Made by a program: the position numbers and the translations under genes | The notes under the pieces: model-generated | What the model was told of the DNA's origin: nothing | Seen by the model: only the letters and a program-made list of their open reading frames with translations | Databases searched by the model: none | Source of the DNA: Proteocatella sp051653405 | GTDB taxonomy: Bacteria; Bacillota; Clostridia; Peptostreptococcales; Filifactoraceae | Direction: 5' to 3' | Assembly: GCA_051653405.1 (NCBI GenBank) | Contig: JBOFWC010000089.1 | Location: 1-20,603 of the forward strand | DNA length: 20,603 nt | Shown: positions 1-9,168 of the stretch, one piece after another | Layout of the letters: the number at the start of each line of letters is the position of its first letter | How positions within the stretch are numbered: the stretch's first letter is position 1

Positions 1-1023
1 AACTGCCGCATAGCCTCGTTCTAAAAGATTAAGCGGATTTAAAAGTAGTAGCTGATTTTTTTGTGAGTCTAATAATACCTTGTGATTTGAAAATTTGGAT
101 TCCATTATATGAGTAAGCGCCGTCTTTATTCCATTTAGATTTTCCTGATAAAATAAAGTTTTGTTGTGCATTTCTCTATTTATTATGCTAAGCTTTGATT
201 CAAGCTCTTGCATAACAGATGAAAGTTTTGGGACTGCAAGTTCTGCTGCCATAGATGGAGTAGATGCTCTTATATCTGATACAAAATCAGCAATAGTAAA
301 ATCAGTCTCATGCCCCACTGCCGAAATAATCGGTATTTTGGAATGAAATATACTATACGCTAACTTTTCATCATTAAACGGCATAAGTTCCTCATAGGAA
401 CCTCCACCTCTTGCAAGTATTATAAGTTCTACTCTATCTGATTTTTTTACGCCATTGAAAAATTGTATGCCTTCAATAATTTCAGTAGATGCGCCCTCGC
501 CTTGAACCGCAGATGGATACAGCTGAATCTCTACTTTTGGAAATCTGTTTTTTATAACATTGTATATGTCTTTTATTACAGCTCCAGTTGCAGAACTTAT
601 TACCCCTATCCTAGTTGCCATCTGTGGAATGGCTTTCTTTTTATCAAAATCAAACAGCCCTTCTTTTTCAAGTCTTTGTTTAAGTTCTAAAAACTGTCTA
701 TACAGCTCTCCTAGCCCCTTTTTTTCAAGACTAGTGATTATAAGGCTTACGTTTCCATCCTTATCGTAGTAGTTCACTTTACCCTTACATACTACTTTAT
801 CGCCTTCGCTTATTGTTTTATCAAAGTTTGGATTTTCTCTAAATATTATACAGTTTATCTTACTGTAATCATCTTTGAGTGCAAAATATACATTTCCACT
901 AGAGTGGAATTTTAGATTAGAAATTTCTCCTTCAACATAAACACCTTGAAGAATGGGATCTCCCTTTATAACCTTTGCAATATATCCATTTAACTCACTT
1001 ATAGTTAATGTTCTAAGTTTCAT
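1..1023 (-). CDS. xseA: Exodeoxyribonuclease VII large subunit, 3' end cut by window edge
   Basis: Translating the minus strand from the ATG at 1023 gives 341 residues with no stop before the window edge. With the small subunit XseB, the family product degrades single-stranded DNA from both ends in the cytoplasm. An N-terminal OB-fold DNA-binding region covers about residues 5-100. The catalytic region holds ARGGGS at 204-209 followed by EEL..FND, and GHETDFTIADF at 237-247 followed by R..TPS.AAE. The last visible residues, LLERGYA, match the C-terminal part of the family. Family members are about 400-450 residues, so roughly 60-100 residues and any xseB lie to the left of the window. An AAGGAA site precedes the start by about 6 bases. 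The gene is 33 bp after uvrA and is probably co-transcribed with it. A decamer around the start codon is duplicated 16 bases upstream (separate entry). Confidence 0.95.
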   Translation of the reverse strand, partial: MKLRTLTISELNGYIAKVIKGDPILQGVYVEGEISNLKFHSSGNVYFALKDDYSKINCIIFRENPNFDKTISEGDKVVCKGKVNYYDKDGNVSLIITSLEKKGLGELYRQFLELKQRLEKEGLFDFDKKKAIPQMATRIGVISSATGAVIKDIYNVIKNRFPKVEIQLYPSAVQGEGASTEIIEGIQFFNGVKKSDRVELIILARGGGSYEELMPFNDEKLAYSIFHSKIPIISAVGHETDFTIADFVSDIRASTPSMAAELAVPKLSSVMQELESKLSIINREMHNKTLFYQENLNGIKTALTHIMESKFSNHKVLLDSQKNQLLLLNPLNLLERGYAAV

Positions 1024-1046
1024 AAGTGTTCCTTTTCATAAGTGTT
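1021..1046. repeat. Duplicated decamer at the xseA start
   Basis: CATAAGTGTT occurs at 1021-1030 and 1037-1046, a spacing of 16 bases. The copy at 1021 contains the xseA start codon. The copy at 1037 contains another ATG on the minus strand, out of frame with xseA, which opens an 8-codon ORF (1039 to 1013) that runs over the xseA ribosome binding site and stops inside xseA. That ATG has no visible Shine-Dalgarno sequence, so its translation is uncertain. Confidence 0.6.
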
Positions 1047-1056
1047 TTATAATTAT

Positions 1057-3885
1057 CTATTTAACATGTTTTTTTAGAAAATGCCCAGTGTGAGAATCAA
1101 GGCAGTTCATAATATCTTCAGGAGTTCCACTTGCGACTATTTGTCCCCCTTTGTCTCCGCCATTTGGCCCTAAATCAATTATATAATCTGCAGTTTTTAT
1201 AACATCTAGATTATGTTCTATTACAACCACTGTATTTTCATTATCTACAAGCTTGTTTAGCACTCCTATAAGCCTATCCACATCTGCAATATGAAGCCCT
1301 GTCGTAGGCTCATCAAGTATATATAAGGTCTTCCCAGTTGAACGTTTACTAAGTTCTGTGGCAAGCTTAATTCTCTGGGCCTCTCCACCTGAAAGCTGTG
1401 TAGATGGCTGACCAAGTGTAATATAAGACAGTCCAACATCCACAAGCGTTTCCAATTTTCGCTTTATAGCTGGAATATTTTCAAAGAAAGTATAGGCTTC
1501 TTCAACATTCATATTTAATACATCTGATATTGTTTTTCCCTTGTATTTAACTTGAAGCGTCTCTCTATTATAACGGCTACCTTTACAAACTTCACAAGGT
1601 ACATACACATCTGGAAGAAAGTGCATTTCAATCTTTATTATACCATCACCCTTGCAAGCTTCACATCTGCCTCCGCTCACATTGAAACTGAATCTTCCCT
1701 TGCTGTATCCACGAGATTTAGCCTCCAATGTCGTTGCAAAAAGATCTCTTATATGGTCAAATACCCCTGTATAGGTTGCTGGATTTGATCTTGGAGTTCT
1801 TCCTATAGGACTTTGGTCTATATCTATAACTTTATCGATTTTATCAAGTCCTAACATTTTCTTGTACTGGCCAGTTCTTGTTTTAGATCTATTTACCTCA
1901 TTAAAAGCCCCTTTATAAAGGATTTCATTTATAAGTGAACTCTTTCCAGAACCAGAAACCCCAGTAACACAAGTAAATACTGAAAGTGGTATTTTAACGT
2001 CTATGTTTTTAAGATTATTCTCCTTAGCCCCTACTATCTCTATGCAGTTTTTAAAATCTGCTGTTCTTCTGTTTTCAGGGATAGGAATAGATTTTTTACC
2101 ACTCAGATACTGTCCCGTTATAGAAGTTTCACATTTTACAATTTCTTCAACCGTTCCTTGGAATATTATCTCTCCACCGTGAACTCCTGCCCCAGGCCCT
2201 ATATCTACAATTTGATCTGCCGCAAACATAGTGTCTTCGTCATGTTCTACTACTATAAGCGTATTCCCTATATCTGTAAGATGTCTAAGCGTTTTTAACA
2301 GTCTCTCATTGTCCTTTTGATGAAGTCCAATACTTGGCTCATCAAGCACATACAGTACACCTACAAGCGCTGACCCAATCTGAGTCGCAAGTCTTATTCT
2401 CTGTGATTCTCCACCTGAAAGCGTCCCTGCTTTTCGTGCAAGCGTAAGATATTCAAGTCCCACATCCTTTAAAAAGCTCAGCCTTTGAAGAACTTCTTTT
2501 ATTATTTCCTTTGAAATAAACTCTTCTTTTTCAGAAAACTTAAGACTTTTGATGAACTTTATGTGTTCCTCTACTGAAAGCTCTGTAAGATCTGATATAT
2601 TAACCCCTCCTACAGTTATTGCAAGTACTTCAGGTTTTAGCCTTTTGCCATTGCAGGTTCTACATGGACTTTCTATCATATACGTTTCTATCTTGTTTCT
2701 TACATAATCTGAAGCCGTCTCTCTGTAACGTCTTTCTAAATTATTTATTACCCCTTCAAAGGTAGATTCATACTGTCTCATTCCATCTGAAAATTTACTT
2801 TCATATGTGAATTTCAGTTTATCCGAAGACCCATAAAGTAACTTGTTTTTAAAATCTTCTGGGAGATCCTTGTATGGAATATCCATAGATATTTTATAGT
2901 GCTCCGCAAGCGCTCTTATCATACTGAAATATATCGAATTCTCATTCTTGTCACTTGAAGCCCAAGCTTCCACTGCATTTTCTCTAAGGGTAAGATTTTC
3001 ATCAGGAACTATGAGTGATGGTTCCACATTTTTATTCATCCCTAGACCGTTGCAATCAGGGCACGCTCCATACGGGGCATTGAATGAAAATATCCTTGGA
3101 GAAATCTCTTCAATCCCAATTCCATGTTCTGGACAAGCAAATTTTGTAGAGAACATAATTTCTTCGCCATCTATAATATTTACTGCCACAAGCCCTTCTG
3201 TCAGCTTTAGTGCCGTTTCAAGCGAGTCATTAAGTCTGCTTTCAATTGAATCCTTTATTATAAGTCTATCTACAATTACATCAATTGTATGTTTTTTGTT
3301 TTTATCAAGCGCAATCTCATCGCCTACTTCTAGGTTTTCCCCATTAACTCTGATTCTTACAAAACCTTCATTTTTTATTGCCTCAAGTACCTTCTCATGT
3401 CTTCCTTTTTTACCTCTTATAACAGGGGCAATTATCTGTATTTTGGTACCTGCTTCCATCTCCATCACTTTGTCTACGATCTCTTGAACCGTCATCTGCT
3501 TAATGGGTAGCCCGCAATGAGTACAGTGAGGAATCCCTATATTAGCATAAAGCAGTCTAAGATAGTCATATATCTCTGTAACCGTTCCTACTGTAGAACG
3601 TGGGTTTTTTGATGTCGTTTTTTGATCTATTGAAATTGCTGGAGAAAGGCCCTCAATGTATTCCACATTTGGCTTTTCCATCTGCCCAAGAAACTGTCTT
3701 GCATAAGAAGAAAGACTTTCTACATATCGTCTTTGCCCTTCTGCATATATTGTATCAAATGCTAACGATGATTTTCCTGAGCCTGATAGGCCTGTAAATA
3801 CAATCATCTGGTTTCTTGGGAGCGTAATATCTACATTTTTTAAGTTGTGCTCATTTGCGCCTCTTATGATTATTTTATCGTGCAT
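1057..3885 (-). CDS. uvrA: UvrABC excinuclease subunit A
   Basis: UvrA is the damage-sensing ATPase of nucleotide excision repair; it dimerises and loads UvrB at bulky lesions. The 942-residue length is normal for the family. Two ABC ATPase modules are visible: Walker A GLSGSGKSS at 32-40 with signature LSGGESQ at 489-495 and Walker B ending LDEP near 514-517; and Walker A GVSGSGKSS at 642-650 with signature LSGGEAQ at 831-837 and LDEP near 857-860. The first zinc module is C251-x-x-H254 with C275-x-x-C278, so one usual cysteine is a histidine. The second is C741/C744 with C764/C767. A further CxxC pair is at 408/411. The start codon shares one base with the uvrB stop (TAATG), with AAAGGA just upstream inside uvrB, which implies translational coupling. 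The stop is TAG. Confidence 0.98.
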   Translation of the reverse strand: MHDKIIIRGANEHNLKNVDITLPRNQMIVFTGLSGSGKSSLAFDTIYAEGQRRYVESLSSYARQFLGQMEKPNVEYIEGLSPAISIDQKTTSKNPRSTVGTVTEIYDYLRLLYANIGIPHCTHCGLPIKQMTVQEIVDKVMEMEAGTKIQIIAPVIRGKKGRHEKVLEAIKNEGFVRIRVNGENLEVGDEIALDKNKKHTIDVIVDRLIIKDSIESRLNDSLETALKLTEGLVAVNIIDGEEIMFSTKFACPEHGIGIEEISPRIFSFNAPYGACPDCNGLGMNKNVEPSLIVPDENLTLRENAVEAWASSDKNENSIYFSMIRALAEHYKISMDIPYKDLPEDFKNKLLYGSSDKLKFTYESKFSDGMRQYESTFEGVINNLERRYRETASDYVRNKIETYMIESPCRTCNGKRLKPEVLAITVGGVNISDLTELSVEEHIKFIKSLKFSEKEEFISKEIIKEVLQRLSFLKDVGLEYLTLARKAGTLSGGESQRIRLATQIGSALVGVLYVLDEPSIGLHQKDNERLLKTLRHLTDIGNTLIVVEHDEDTMFAADQIVDIGPGAGVHGGEIIFQGTVEEIVKCETSITGQYLSGKKSIPIPENRRTADFKNCIEIVGAKENNLKNIDVKIPLSVFTCVTGVSGSGKSSLINEILYKGAFNEVNRSKTRTGQYKKMLGLDKIDKVIDIDQSPIGRTPRSNPATYTGVFDHIRDLFATTLEAKSRGYSKGRFSFNVSGGRCEACKGDGIIKIEMHFLPDVYVPCEVCKGSRYNRETLQVKYKGKTISDVLNMNVEEAYTFFENIPAIKRKLETLVDVGLSYITLGQPSTQLSGGEAQRIKLATELSKRSTGKTLYILDEPTTGLHIADVDRLIGVLNKLVDNENTVVVIEHNLDVIKTADYIIDLGPNGGDKGGQIVASGTPEDIMNCLDSHTGHFLKKHVK

Positions 3886-5846
3886 TATAGTTTCCTTTCG
3901 AGTTCTCTTATTCTATCTCTAACCCTTGCCGCATCTTCAAACTGAAGTTTTTCTGCAAGTTCATACATTTTTTCCGTAAGCTCTATAATTTCTTTTTCTA
4001 TTTTACCTGCTTCAACCGTATCCTTAACTGAGTATTTCTTATCAGGATCTGCTACAAGCGTTGATATATTAAGCCTTATATCTTTTCTTATAGTCTGAGG
4101 AGTTATTCCATTTTCGGTGTTGTACGCTTCCTGAATCTCACGTCTTCTTTCGGTTTCATCTATAGCCAATCTCATTGAATTCGTTACCTTATCCGCATAC
4201 ATTATTACTCTTCCGTTTGAGTTTCTTGCCGCTCTTCCTATCGTCTGAATAAGTGAAGTCTCAGAACGCAGGAAACCTTCCTTATCTGCATCAAGTATAG
4301 CTACAAGCGAAACCTCTGGAATATCAAGCCCTTCTCTTAGAAGGTTTATCCCCACAAGTACATCAAACACGCCGAGTCTTAAATCTCGTATTATCTCAAT
4401 TCTTTCAAGCGTATCTACATCAGAATGAAGATACCTTACTTTTATACCCGCTTTTTCTAGATAATCTGTAAGACTTTCCGCCATTTTCTTGGTAAGCGTA
4501 GTTACAAGCACTCTCTCCTCATGCTCAATAGTCTTATTTATCTCGTGGATAAGACTATCTATCTGATTTTTAGTAGGTTTTATTTCAACTTTAGGATCCA
4601 AAAGTCCAGTTGGTCTTATTATCTGCTCTGCAAAGCACGCAGAATGTTCCAGCTCAAATTTTGCAGGGGTAGCTGATACAAATAATACTTGATTTGAAAC
4701 CTCAAGAAACTCTTCAAATTTTAAAGGTCTATTATCTGCGGCGGAAGGAAGCCTAAAACCATATTCAATAAGCGATTTTTTCCTTGATTGATCGCCTGCA
4801 TACATAGCATGTAGCTGAGGAATAGTAACATGAGACTCATCAATTATTACAAGATAATCCTCTGGAAAAAAGTCCATAAGCGTAAACGCTCTCTCTCCAG
4901 CATTTCTTCCGGTAAGATGTCTTGAATAGTTTTCTATACCCTTGCAGGTTCCTATTTCCTTCAGCATCTCTATATCATATCTTGTTCGCTGCTCTATTCG
5001 CTGTGCTTCAAGATACATATCATTATCTCTATAATAAAGCAGTCTTTCTTCCAGCTCTTCTTCAATACCTTTTATCGCAAGCTCAAGTTTTTCCTTGCTT
5101 GTAACATAGTGAGAAGCCGGGAATATAGACACATGTGTTCGCTCTCCTATAATTTCACCTGTGAGATGATCTATCTCCACTATTCTTTCAATCTCATCTC
5201 CAAAAAACTCTATTCTAAGCCCTCTTATATCTGTATTCGCAGGAAGAATTTCCAAAATGTCTCCTTTTACTCTAAAGGTTCCTCTTACGAAATTCATGTC
5301 ATTTCGCTCATATTGAATCTCTACAAGCGACCTTATAACCTCATCTCTGTCTTTTTCCATTCCAGGTCTTAATGAAACCATCATATACTTGTATTCATCA
5401 GGATCTCCAAGACCATATATGCAAGAAACTGAAGCTATTATAACCACATCTCTTCTCTCAAGAACCGAAGCTGTCGCACTATGTCTAAGCTTATCAATCT
5501 CTTCGTTTATGGCAGAGTCCTTTTCTATATAAGTATCTGTAGATACTACATAGGCCTCTGGTTGATAGTAATCATAATAACTTACAAAATATTCTACACT
5601 GTTTTCAGGAAAAAATTCCTTAAATTCAGAGTAAAGCTGCGCTGCCAGAGTCTTATTATGTGCGATTACAAGTGTGGGTTTACTTGTTTCCTTTATTATA
5701 TTTGCCATAGTAAAGGTCTTTCCCGAACCTGTAACTCCAAGAAGTGTTTGATATTTATTATTTTCATTTATTGAGTTTACAATATCCTTGATAGCCTGAG
5801 GTTGATCCCCCGTGGGACTATACCCAGAAACAATTTCAAAATCCAT
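3885..5846 (-). CDS. uvrB: UvrABC excinuclease subunit B
   Basis: UvrB is the central helicase-like subunit of nucleotide excision repair: it receives DNA from UvrA, verifies the lesion and recruits UvrC. The 653 residues show Walker A GVTGSGKTF at 37-45, the beta-hairpin region YYDYYQPEAYV from about 90, a DESH box at 336-339, C-terminal helicase motifs (GINLLREGLDIPEV and QTIGRAARN), and a C-terminal UVR domain at about 615-650 that contacts UvrC. A strong AAAGGAG site sits before the ATG. The gene follows the S41 protease gene by 30 bp and overlaps uvrA by one base. I saw no clear Cheo/LexA box near the predicted operon promoter, so SOS control is not evident from this sequence. Confidence 0.98.
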   Translation of the reverse strand: MDFEIVSGYSPTGDQPQAIKDIVNSINENNKYQTLLGVTGSGKTFTMANIIKETSKPTLVIAHNKTLAAQLYSEFKEFFPENSVEYFVSYYDYYQPEAYVVSTDTYIEKDSAINEEIDKLRHSATASVLERRDVVIIASVSCIYGLGDPDEYKYMMVSLRPGMEKDRDEVIRSLVEIQYERNDMNFVRGTFRVKGDILEILPANTDIRGLRIEFFGDEIERIVEIDHLTGEIIGERTHVSIFPASHYVTSKEKLELAIKGIEEELEERLLYYRDNDMYLEAQRIEQRTRYDIEMLKEIGTCKGIENYSRHLTGRNAGERAFTLMDFFPEDYLVIIDESHVTIPQLHAMYAGDQSRKKSLIEYGFRLPSAADNRPLKFEEFLEVSNQVLFVSATPAKFELEHSACFAEQIIRPTGLLDPKVEIKPTKNQIDSLIHEINKTIEHEERVLVTTLTKKMAESLTDYLEKAGIKVRYLHSDVDTLERIEIIRDLRLGVFDVLVGINLLREGLDIPEVSLVAILDADKEGFLRSETSLIQTIGRAARNSNGRVIMYADKVTNSMRLAIDETERRREIQEAYNTENGITPQTIRKDIRLNISTLVADPDKKYSVKDTVEAGKIEKEIIELTEKMYELAEKLQFEDAARVRDRIRELERKL

Positions 5847-5860
5847 CCCATTTCTCCTTT

Positions 5861-5884
5861 ATTTCTACTTTTATTTCTACTTTT
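5861..5884. repeat. Perfect 2 x 12 bp tandem repeat spanning the protease stop codon
   Basis: ATTTCTACTTTT occurs twice head to tail, at 5861-5872 and 5873-5884. On the coding strand this is AAAAGTAGAAAT twice; the S41 protease stop codon (TAG, 5877-5879) lies in the copy at 5873-5884. The other copy lies in the uvrB leader just ahead of its ribosome binding site. It looks like a simple slippage duplication that repeats the stop and lengthens the spacer. Confidence 0.75.
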
Positions 5885-7064
5885 TAAGCAGTTCTAAAGC
5901 TTTTTCAAGCTGTTTTTCTTCTCCGTTTATAACAAAATCTGGTTTTACTCCAATCTTATGAATGCTATTTCCTTTTGGTGAAAAATATTCATTAGTGGTA
6001 AGTTTGTAGCCAGTCCCATCTCCCATAGTATAAGTGGTCTGCACAATCCCTTTTCCAAAAGTATTTGTACCCACAACTACCGCTCTCTCATAATCCTTCA
6101 AGGCTGAAGTCATAGCTTCTGACGCCGAAGCTGACTTTTCATTTACTAATACTACTACTTCTCCATCATATATCTGATTTACCTTTGCATTATAATCTTT
6201 TTTCTCCTCATTTTTATTTTCAGTATAGATTATAGTTTTTTGACCTACTAAATAACCTGTAGTTTCTACAACTGAACCTAAAAGTCCTCCAGGATTTCCT
6301 CTAAGGTCTATTATAAGCTTGTCTACACCCTTATTCTTCATCTCTATAAGCGCTTCTCTAAAATAATCAGGGGTATCATTTATAAATTGTTCTATCTTTA
6401 TATAACCAATATTAGCATCTAATATCTCCTGTGAAAATGCCTTATCCACCATTTTTTTACGTTCTACATCAAATTCTAACTCAGCATTTTCTCTTAAAAT
6501 TTTTAGTTCTATATTTGGATATGCTCCAAAAATTATATACTTTCTATTATCCTTACTTATTACGCCAAGGGCATCATAAAGCGTTTCTAAACTAAGTTTT
6601 ATTCCATCGATTTCGGTTATTATATCATTTGGTTTAAGTCCCGCTTTTATTGCAGTTCCTTCTTCATCAAGCGAAACTATTTTTATTCTTCCATCCTCTA
6701 AGATATTAACACTAACTCCTATACCTATTGAAATGCCTTTTTCACTATTTTGTTTTTTCTTAAGTTCCTCTTCAGGTATATAATATGAATACTTGTCATC
6801 AAGCGAATAAAACATCCCCTCAATTGAACCTTCTACAAGTTTTTCTTCATCTACCTCTTTATAATACTTTTTATCTATTTCATTTTTTAGTTTAACATTC
6901 TTCTTAAAAATCTCATAATCCTTATATAGCTGTTCGTCCACGAGTTTCTTATTAAAAAACGGCAGGTCTAAATCAAACACTATGCTTGATGCAAAGATCC
7001 CATTAGCTATAAGTGATAAAACTAGGACGGCAACGGTTATTTTAAATGTTATTTTCTTATTCAT
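5877..7064 (-). CDS. ctpA: S41 family carboxy-terminal processing protease
   Basis: The product is a membrane-anchored or secreted serine protease with a Ser-Lys dyad, expected to cleave proteins on the outer face of the membrane. Residues 8-27 form a hydrophobic signal/anchor segment. A PDZ domain covers about 105-195 (GISIGIGV, then AGLKPNDIITEIDG). The S41 core contains LRGNPGG at about 254-260 and SASASE at 311-316. By spacing with E. coli Tsp and B. subtilis CtpB, S313 and K338 (in FGKG) form the dyad, with Q342 as the third residue. The length of 395 is normal for the Firmicutes CtpA/CtpB group, though the CtpA versus CtpB name cannot be decided here. A GAAAGGG site precedes the ATG. 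It is the first gene of a predicted unit continuing into uvrB, uvrA and xseA; this pairing with DNA repair has no obvious functional reason. Confidence 0.93.
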   Translation of the reverse strand: MNKKITFKITVAVLVLSLIANGIFASSIVFDLDLPFFNKKLVDEQLYKDYEIFKKNVKLKNEIDKKYYKEVDEEKLVEGSIEGMFYSLDDKYSYYIPEEELKKKQNSEKGISIGIGVSVNILEDGRIKIVSLDEEGTAIKAGLKPNDIITEIDGIKLSLETLYDALGVISKDNRKYIIFGAYPNIELKILRENAELEFDVERKKMVDKAFSQEILDANIGYIKIEQFINDTPDYFREALIEMKNKGVDKLIIDLRGNPGGLLGSVVETTGYLVGQKTIIYTENKNEEKKDYNAKVNQIYDGEVVVLVNEKSASASEAMTSALKDYERAVVVGTNTFGKGIVQTTYTMGDGTGYKLTTNEYFSPKGNSIHKIGVKPDFVINGEEKQLEKALELLKK

Positions 7065-7098
7065 AAATTGACCCTTTCTTTCTAAAACCCCTTTCTAA

Positions 7099-7107
7099 AT
7101 TATATCA
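7099..7107 (-). promoter_or_regulatory. Extended -10 promoter for the ctpA-uvrBA-xseA unit
   Basis: The minus strand reads TGATATAAT, a perfect -10 hexamer with the TGn extension. No good -35 box lies 16-18 bp upstream; that region is the T-tract and stem base of the preceding terminator, which fits an extended -10 promoter. It is about 35 bp upstream of the protease start codon. Confidence 0.65.
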
Positions 7108-7117
7108 TAATTTAAAA

Positions 7118-7164
7118 TAAAAAACGCAGCTTAAACTGGATTTTCAGTTAAAACTGCATTTTTT
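7118..7164 (-). terminator. Terminator of the Bce-type operon, probably bidirectional
   Basis: A 13-bp stem pairs 7126-7138 with 7145-7157 around a 6-base loop, with one G-U pair and one mismatch. On the minus strand it is followed by a run of six T. On the plus strand it is also followed by six T, so it could work in both directions. It starts almost immediately after the permease stop codon at 7165. Confidence 0.85.
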
Positions 7165-9168
7165 CTATTTCAATATATTTTTGCTCAACCTATAAGTAAG
7201 CATAAAATAAAAGCTATATATACTTACTACAAATATACTTGTTCCTATGAATGTATTTATAAAATTTAAATCTCCAAACATATCTAAAATATCATTTACT
7301 AAAACAATCCCAAAGACAGAATGAATCATTGAAACCAATAATGGTATTAAAAAATAAAGTAAAATTTCATTAAAGAGCATCTTATTGATTTGAGTTTTAT
7401 CTACACCGATCTTTTTTAAAATAGTATATCTATTTCTATTATATGCGATTTCAGATAGCTGTTGAATTGAAATAATTGCTGAACCTGTTACCATAAATAT
7501 AAGCCCTAAATAAATCGCAACAAACGATATTAACGCTTTTATCAAAATAGATTCCTGATAAATTTCTATTTTCCCAATTTTGTATAAATAGGCAAGCTGA
7601 GCAGGCTCTTGGTTCTTGATATAATTATCAAATTTCCTACTTAATGCTAGGCCAGAAGCCTCATCTTTGCATTGGATATTTAAAACTACACTATTTAATT
7701 TAAGCCCTTCAACTAGCTTATCATCTACCACAAATACAAGCCCTATTCCAAAATTGTCTAAGCTAATTTTTTGAATCCCTACTGGCTTCAAAGAATATTC
7801 TCCAATAACTACATCAATATTCTTTTCTTTAAATTGTTTTGCTAATAAAAGTTCTACATTTTTATTGTATACCATCAAATAGTTATCGCTTTGCAATTCA
7901 TAATCAGATATTCCATTTAAAGCTCTAATCTTATTATAATCAGATAATTTTATAAAGTTTAAATTTAAATCTTTAATCTTAGAATTCAAATAATCTGTTT
8001 GTAAATCATAGTCCTTTAGCTTACCACCATTCCCATACTTTATATAAGTATTATATTCATGGTAACTTTTAACGCCTTCATAATTTGTTATTTTATATGG
8101 AAGATTATTATAAATAGGCTTGATTCCACTCCCTTTATCATAGTAATTATATAAACTAAAGTCGTAATCTGCAGAACGCATATCTTCTAAAATAGTATAT
8201 TGTAAACTATATCCTGAAGAAAATACCCATATCCCTAAAAGCAGAGTAATGCTTACCATCGTAATTGAAATAAAATTTTTATTAATATGATTATAGAGTT
8301 GCCTCATTATGAAAATATTAAGATTATTAAAATACAGTTTTTTATTAAATTTAAATAAATGTACAAAAACATTTGAAAAAGATATAAAAAACATAATAGT
8401 TCCTAGGAAGATTAAAAAAATAGCACCAAAAAAAGAATCATTGATTTCTATTACACCATCCCACATTACTAAATAATAAGAAATACTAAAATTTGTAAGA
8501 ATATAGTAAGCTATTCCTAAAAATATAATCGAGCTTATAAAAACTAAGTATGAAAAAACAATATTTTTACTTTTAATATATTCATTTTTTTTAAAATCAT
8601 ATATAAGTTCAATTAACTTTACTTTATTAATTAAAATATTGTTAAAAAGTACAACTATACTAAAAATTATACTAAAATATATTATGCTCTTAAATATAGC
8701 TTGTGGTGCAAATACAAATTTATAATCTACTAATTCCGATTCTAGTAAATTAGCTGTAAAAACTGTCATGAATTGAGAAATAAATACCCCTATTATTATT
8801 CCTGCTAAAAGTGCACATATTCCTATGATAACAGTTTCTATTATAAGTATTTTGGAAATGTCACGTTTGTCCATCCCCAGTATCATGTATATACCAAGTT
8901 CTTTTTTCCTACGCTTCATAAAAAAACCATTCGCATATACAATTAAAAATCCTAATATTAAAGATACAAACACTGAAATATATGACAATACATTTGAAAT
9001 TACATTTATATCTTCATTCAGCAAAAAATTACTTTTCAATATTTTTTGTTGAGCATAAATAGAATTAAACATATAAAATATACACACACCAAAAACCAAT
9101 GTAAAAAAATATACAACATAATCATTTAAAGTTTTTTTTATATTTTTAAACACCAACCTACTCAACAT
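7165..9168 (-). CDS. Bce-type ABC transporter permease (FtsX-like, BceB family)
   Basis: This is the membrane subunit of a peptide-sensing and resistance ABC transporter. About 667 residues show the BceB layout: TM1 near 17-37, FtsX-like segments near 55-80 and 105-135, further TM segments near 158-180, 203-226, 245-270 and 298-320, then a soluble extracellular region at about 325-530, and three last TM segments. The large loop between TM7 and TM8 is the family hallmark; in studied members it binds peptide-lipid targets and signals to the kinase. The gene overlaps the ATPase gene. GGAGG lies 8 bases before the ATG at 9168; a TTG at 9171 is an alternative start that would add one residue. The peptide specificity (bacitracin, nisin, cationic peptides or other) cannot be read from sequence. 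Confidence 0.9.
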   Translation of the reverse strand: MLSRLVFKNIKKTLNDYVVYFFTLVFGVCIFYMFNSIYAQQKILKSNFLLNEDINVISNVLSYISVFVSLILGFLIVYANGFFMKRRKKELGIYMILGMDKRDISKILIIETVIIGICALLAGIIIGVFISQFMTVFTANLLESELVDYKFVFAPQAIFKSIIYFSIIFSIVVLFNNILINKVKLIELIYDFKKNEYIKSKNIVFSYLVFISSIIFLGIAYYILTNFSISYYLVMWDGVIEINDSFFGAIFLIFLGTIMFFISFSNVFVHLFKFNKKLYFNNLNIFIMRQLYNHINKNFISITMVSITLLLGIWVFSSGYSLQYTILEDMRSADYDFSLYNYYDKGSGIKPIYNNLPYKITNYEGVKSYHEYNTYIKYGNGGKLKDYDLQTDYLNSKIKDLNLNFIKLSDYNKIRALNGISDYELQSDNYLMVYNKNVELLLAKQFKEKNIDVVIGEYSLKPVGIQKISLDNFGIGLVFVVDDKLVEGLKLNSVVLNIQCKDEASGLALSRKFDNYIKNQEPAQLAYLYKIGKIEIYQESILIKALISFVAIYLGLIFMVTGSAIISIQQLSEIAYNRNRYTILKKIGVDKTQINKMLFNEILLYFLIPLLVSMIHSVFGIVLVNDILDMFGDLNFINTFIGTSIFVVSIYSFYFMLTYRLSKNILK

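Noticed and set aside
2948..3487. 179-codon open frame on the plus strand
   Set aside because: It lies wholly antisense inside uvrA, is serine/isoleucine/proline-rich without a recognisable domain, and is explained by the uvrA codons read backwards.
7065..7125. Possible Cheo/LexA box controlling ctpA-uvrBA
   Set aside because: I looked for GAAC-N4-GTTC-type symmetry around the promoter and found none.
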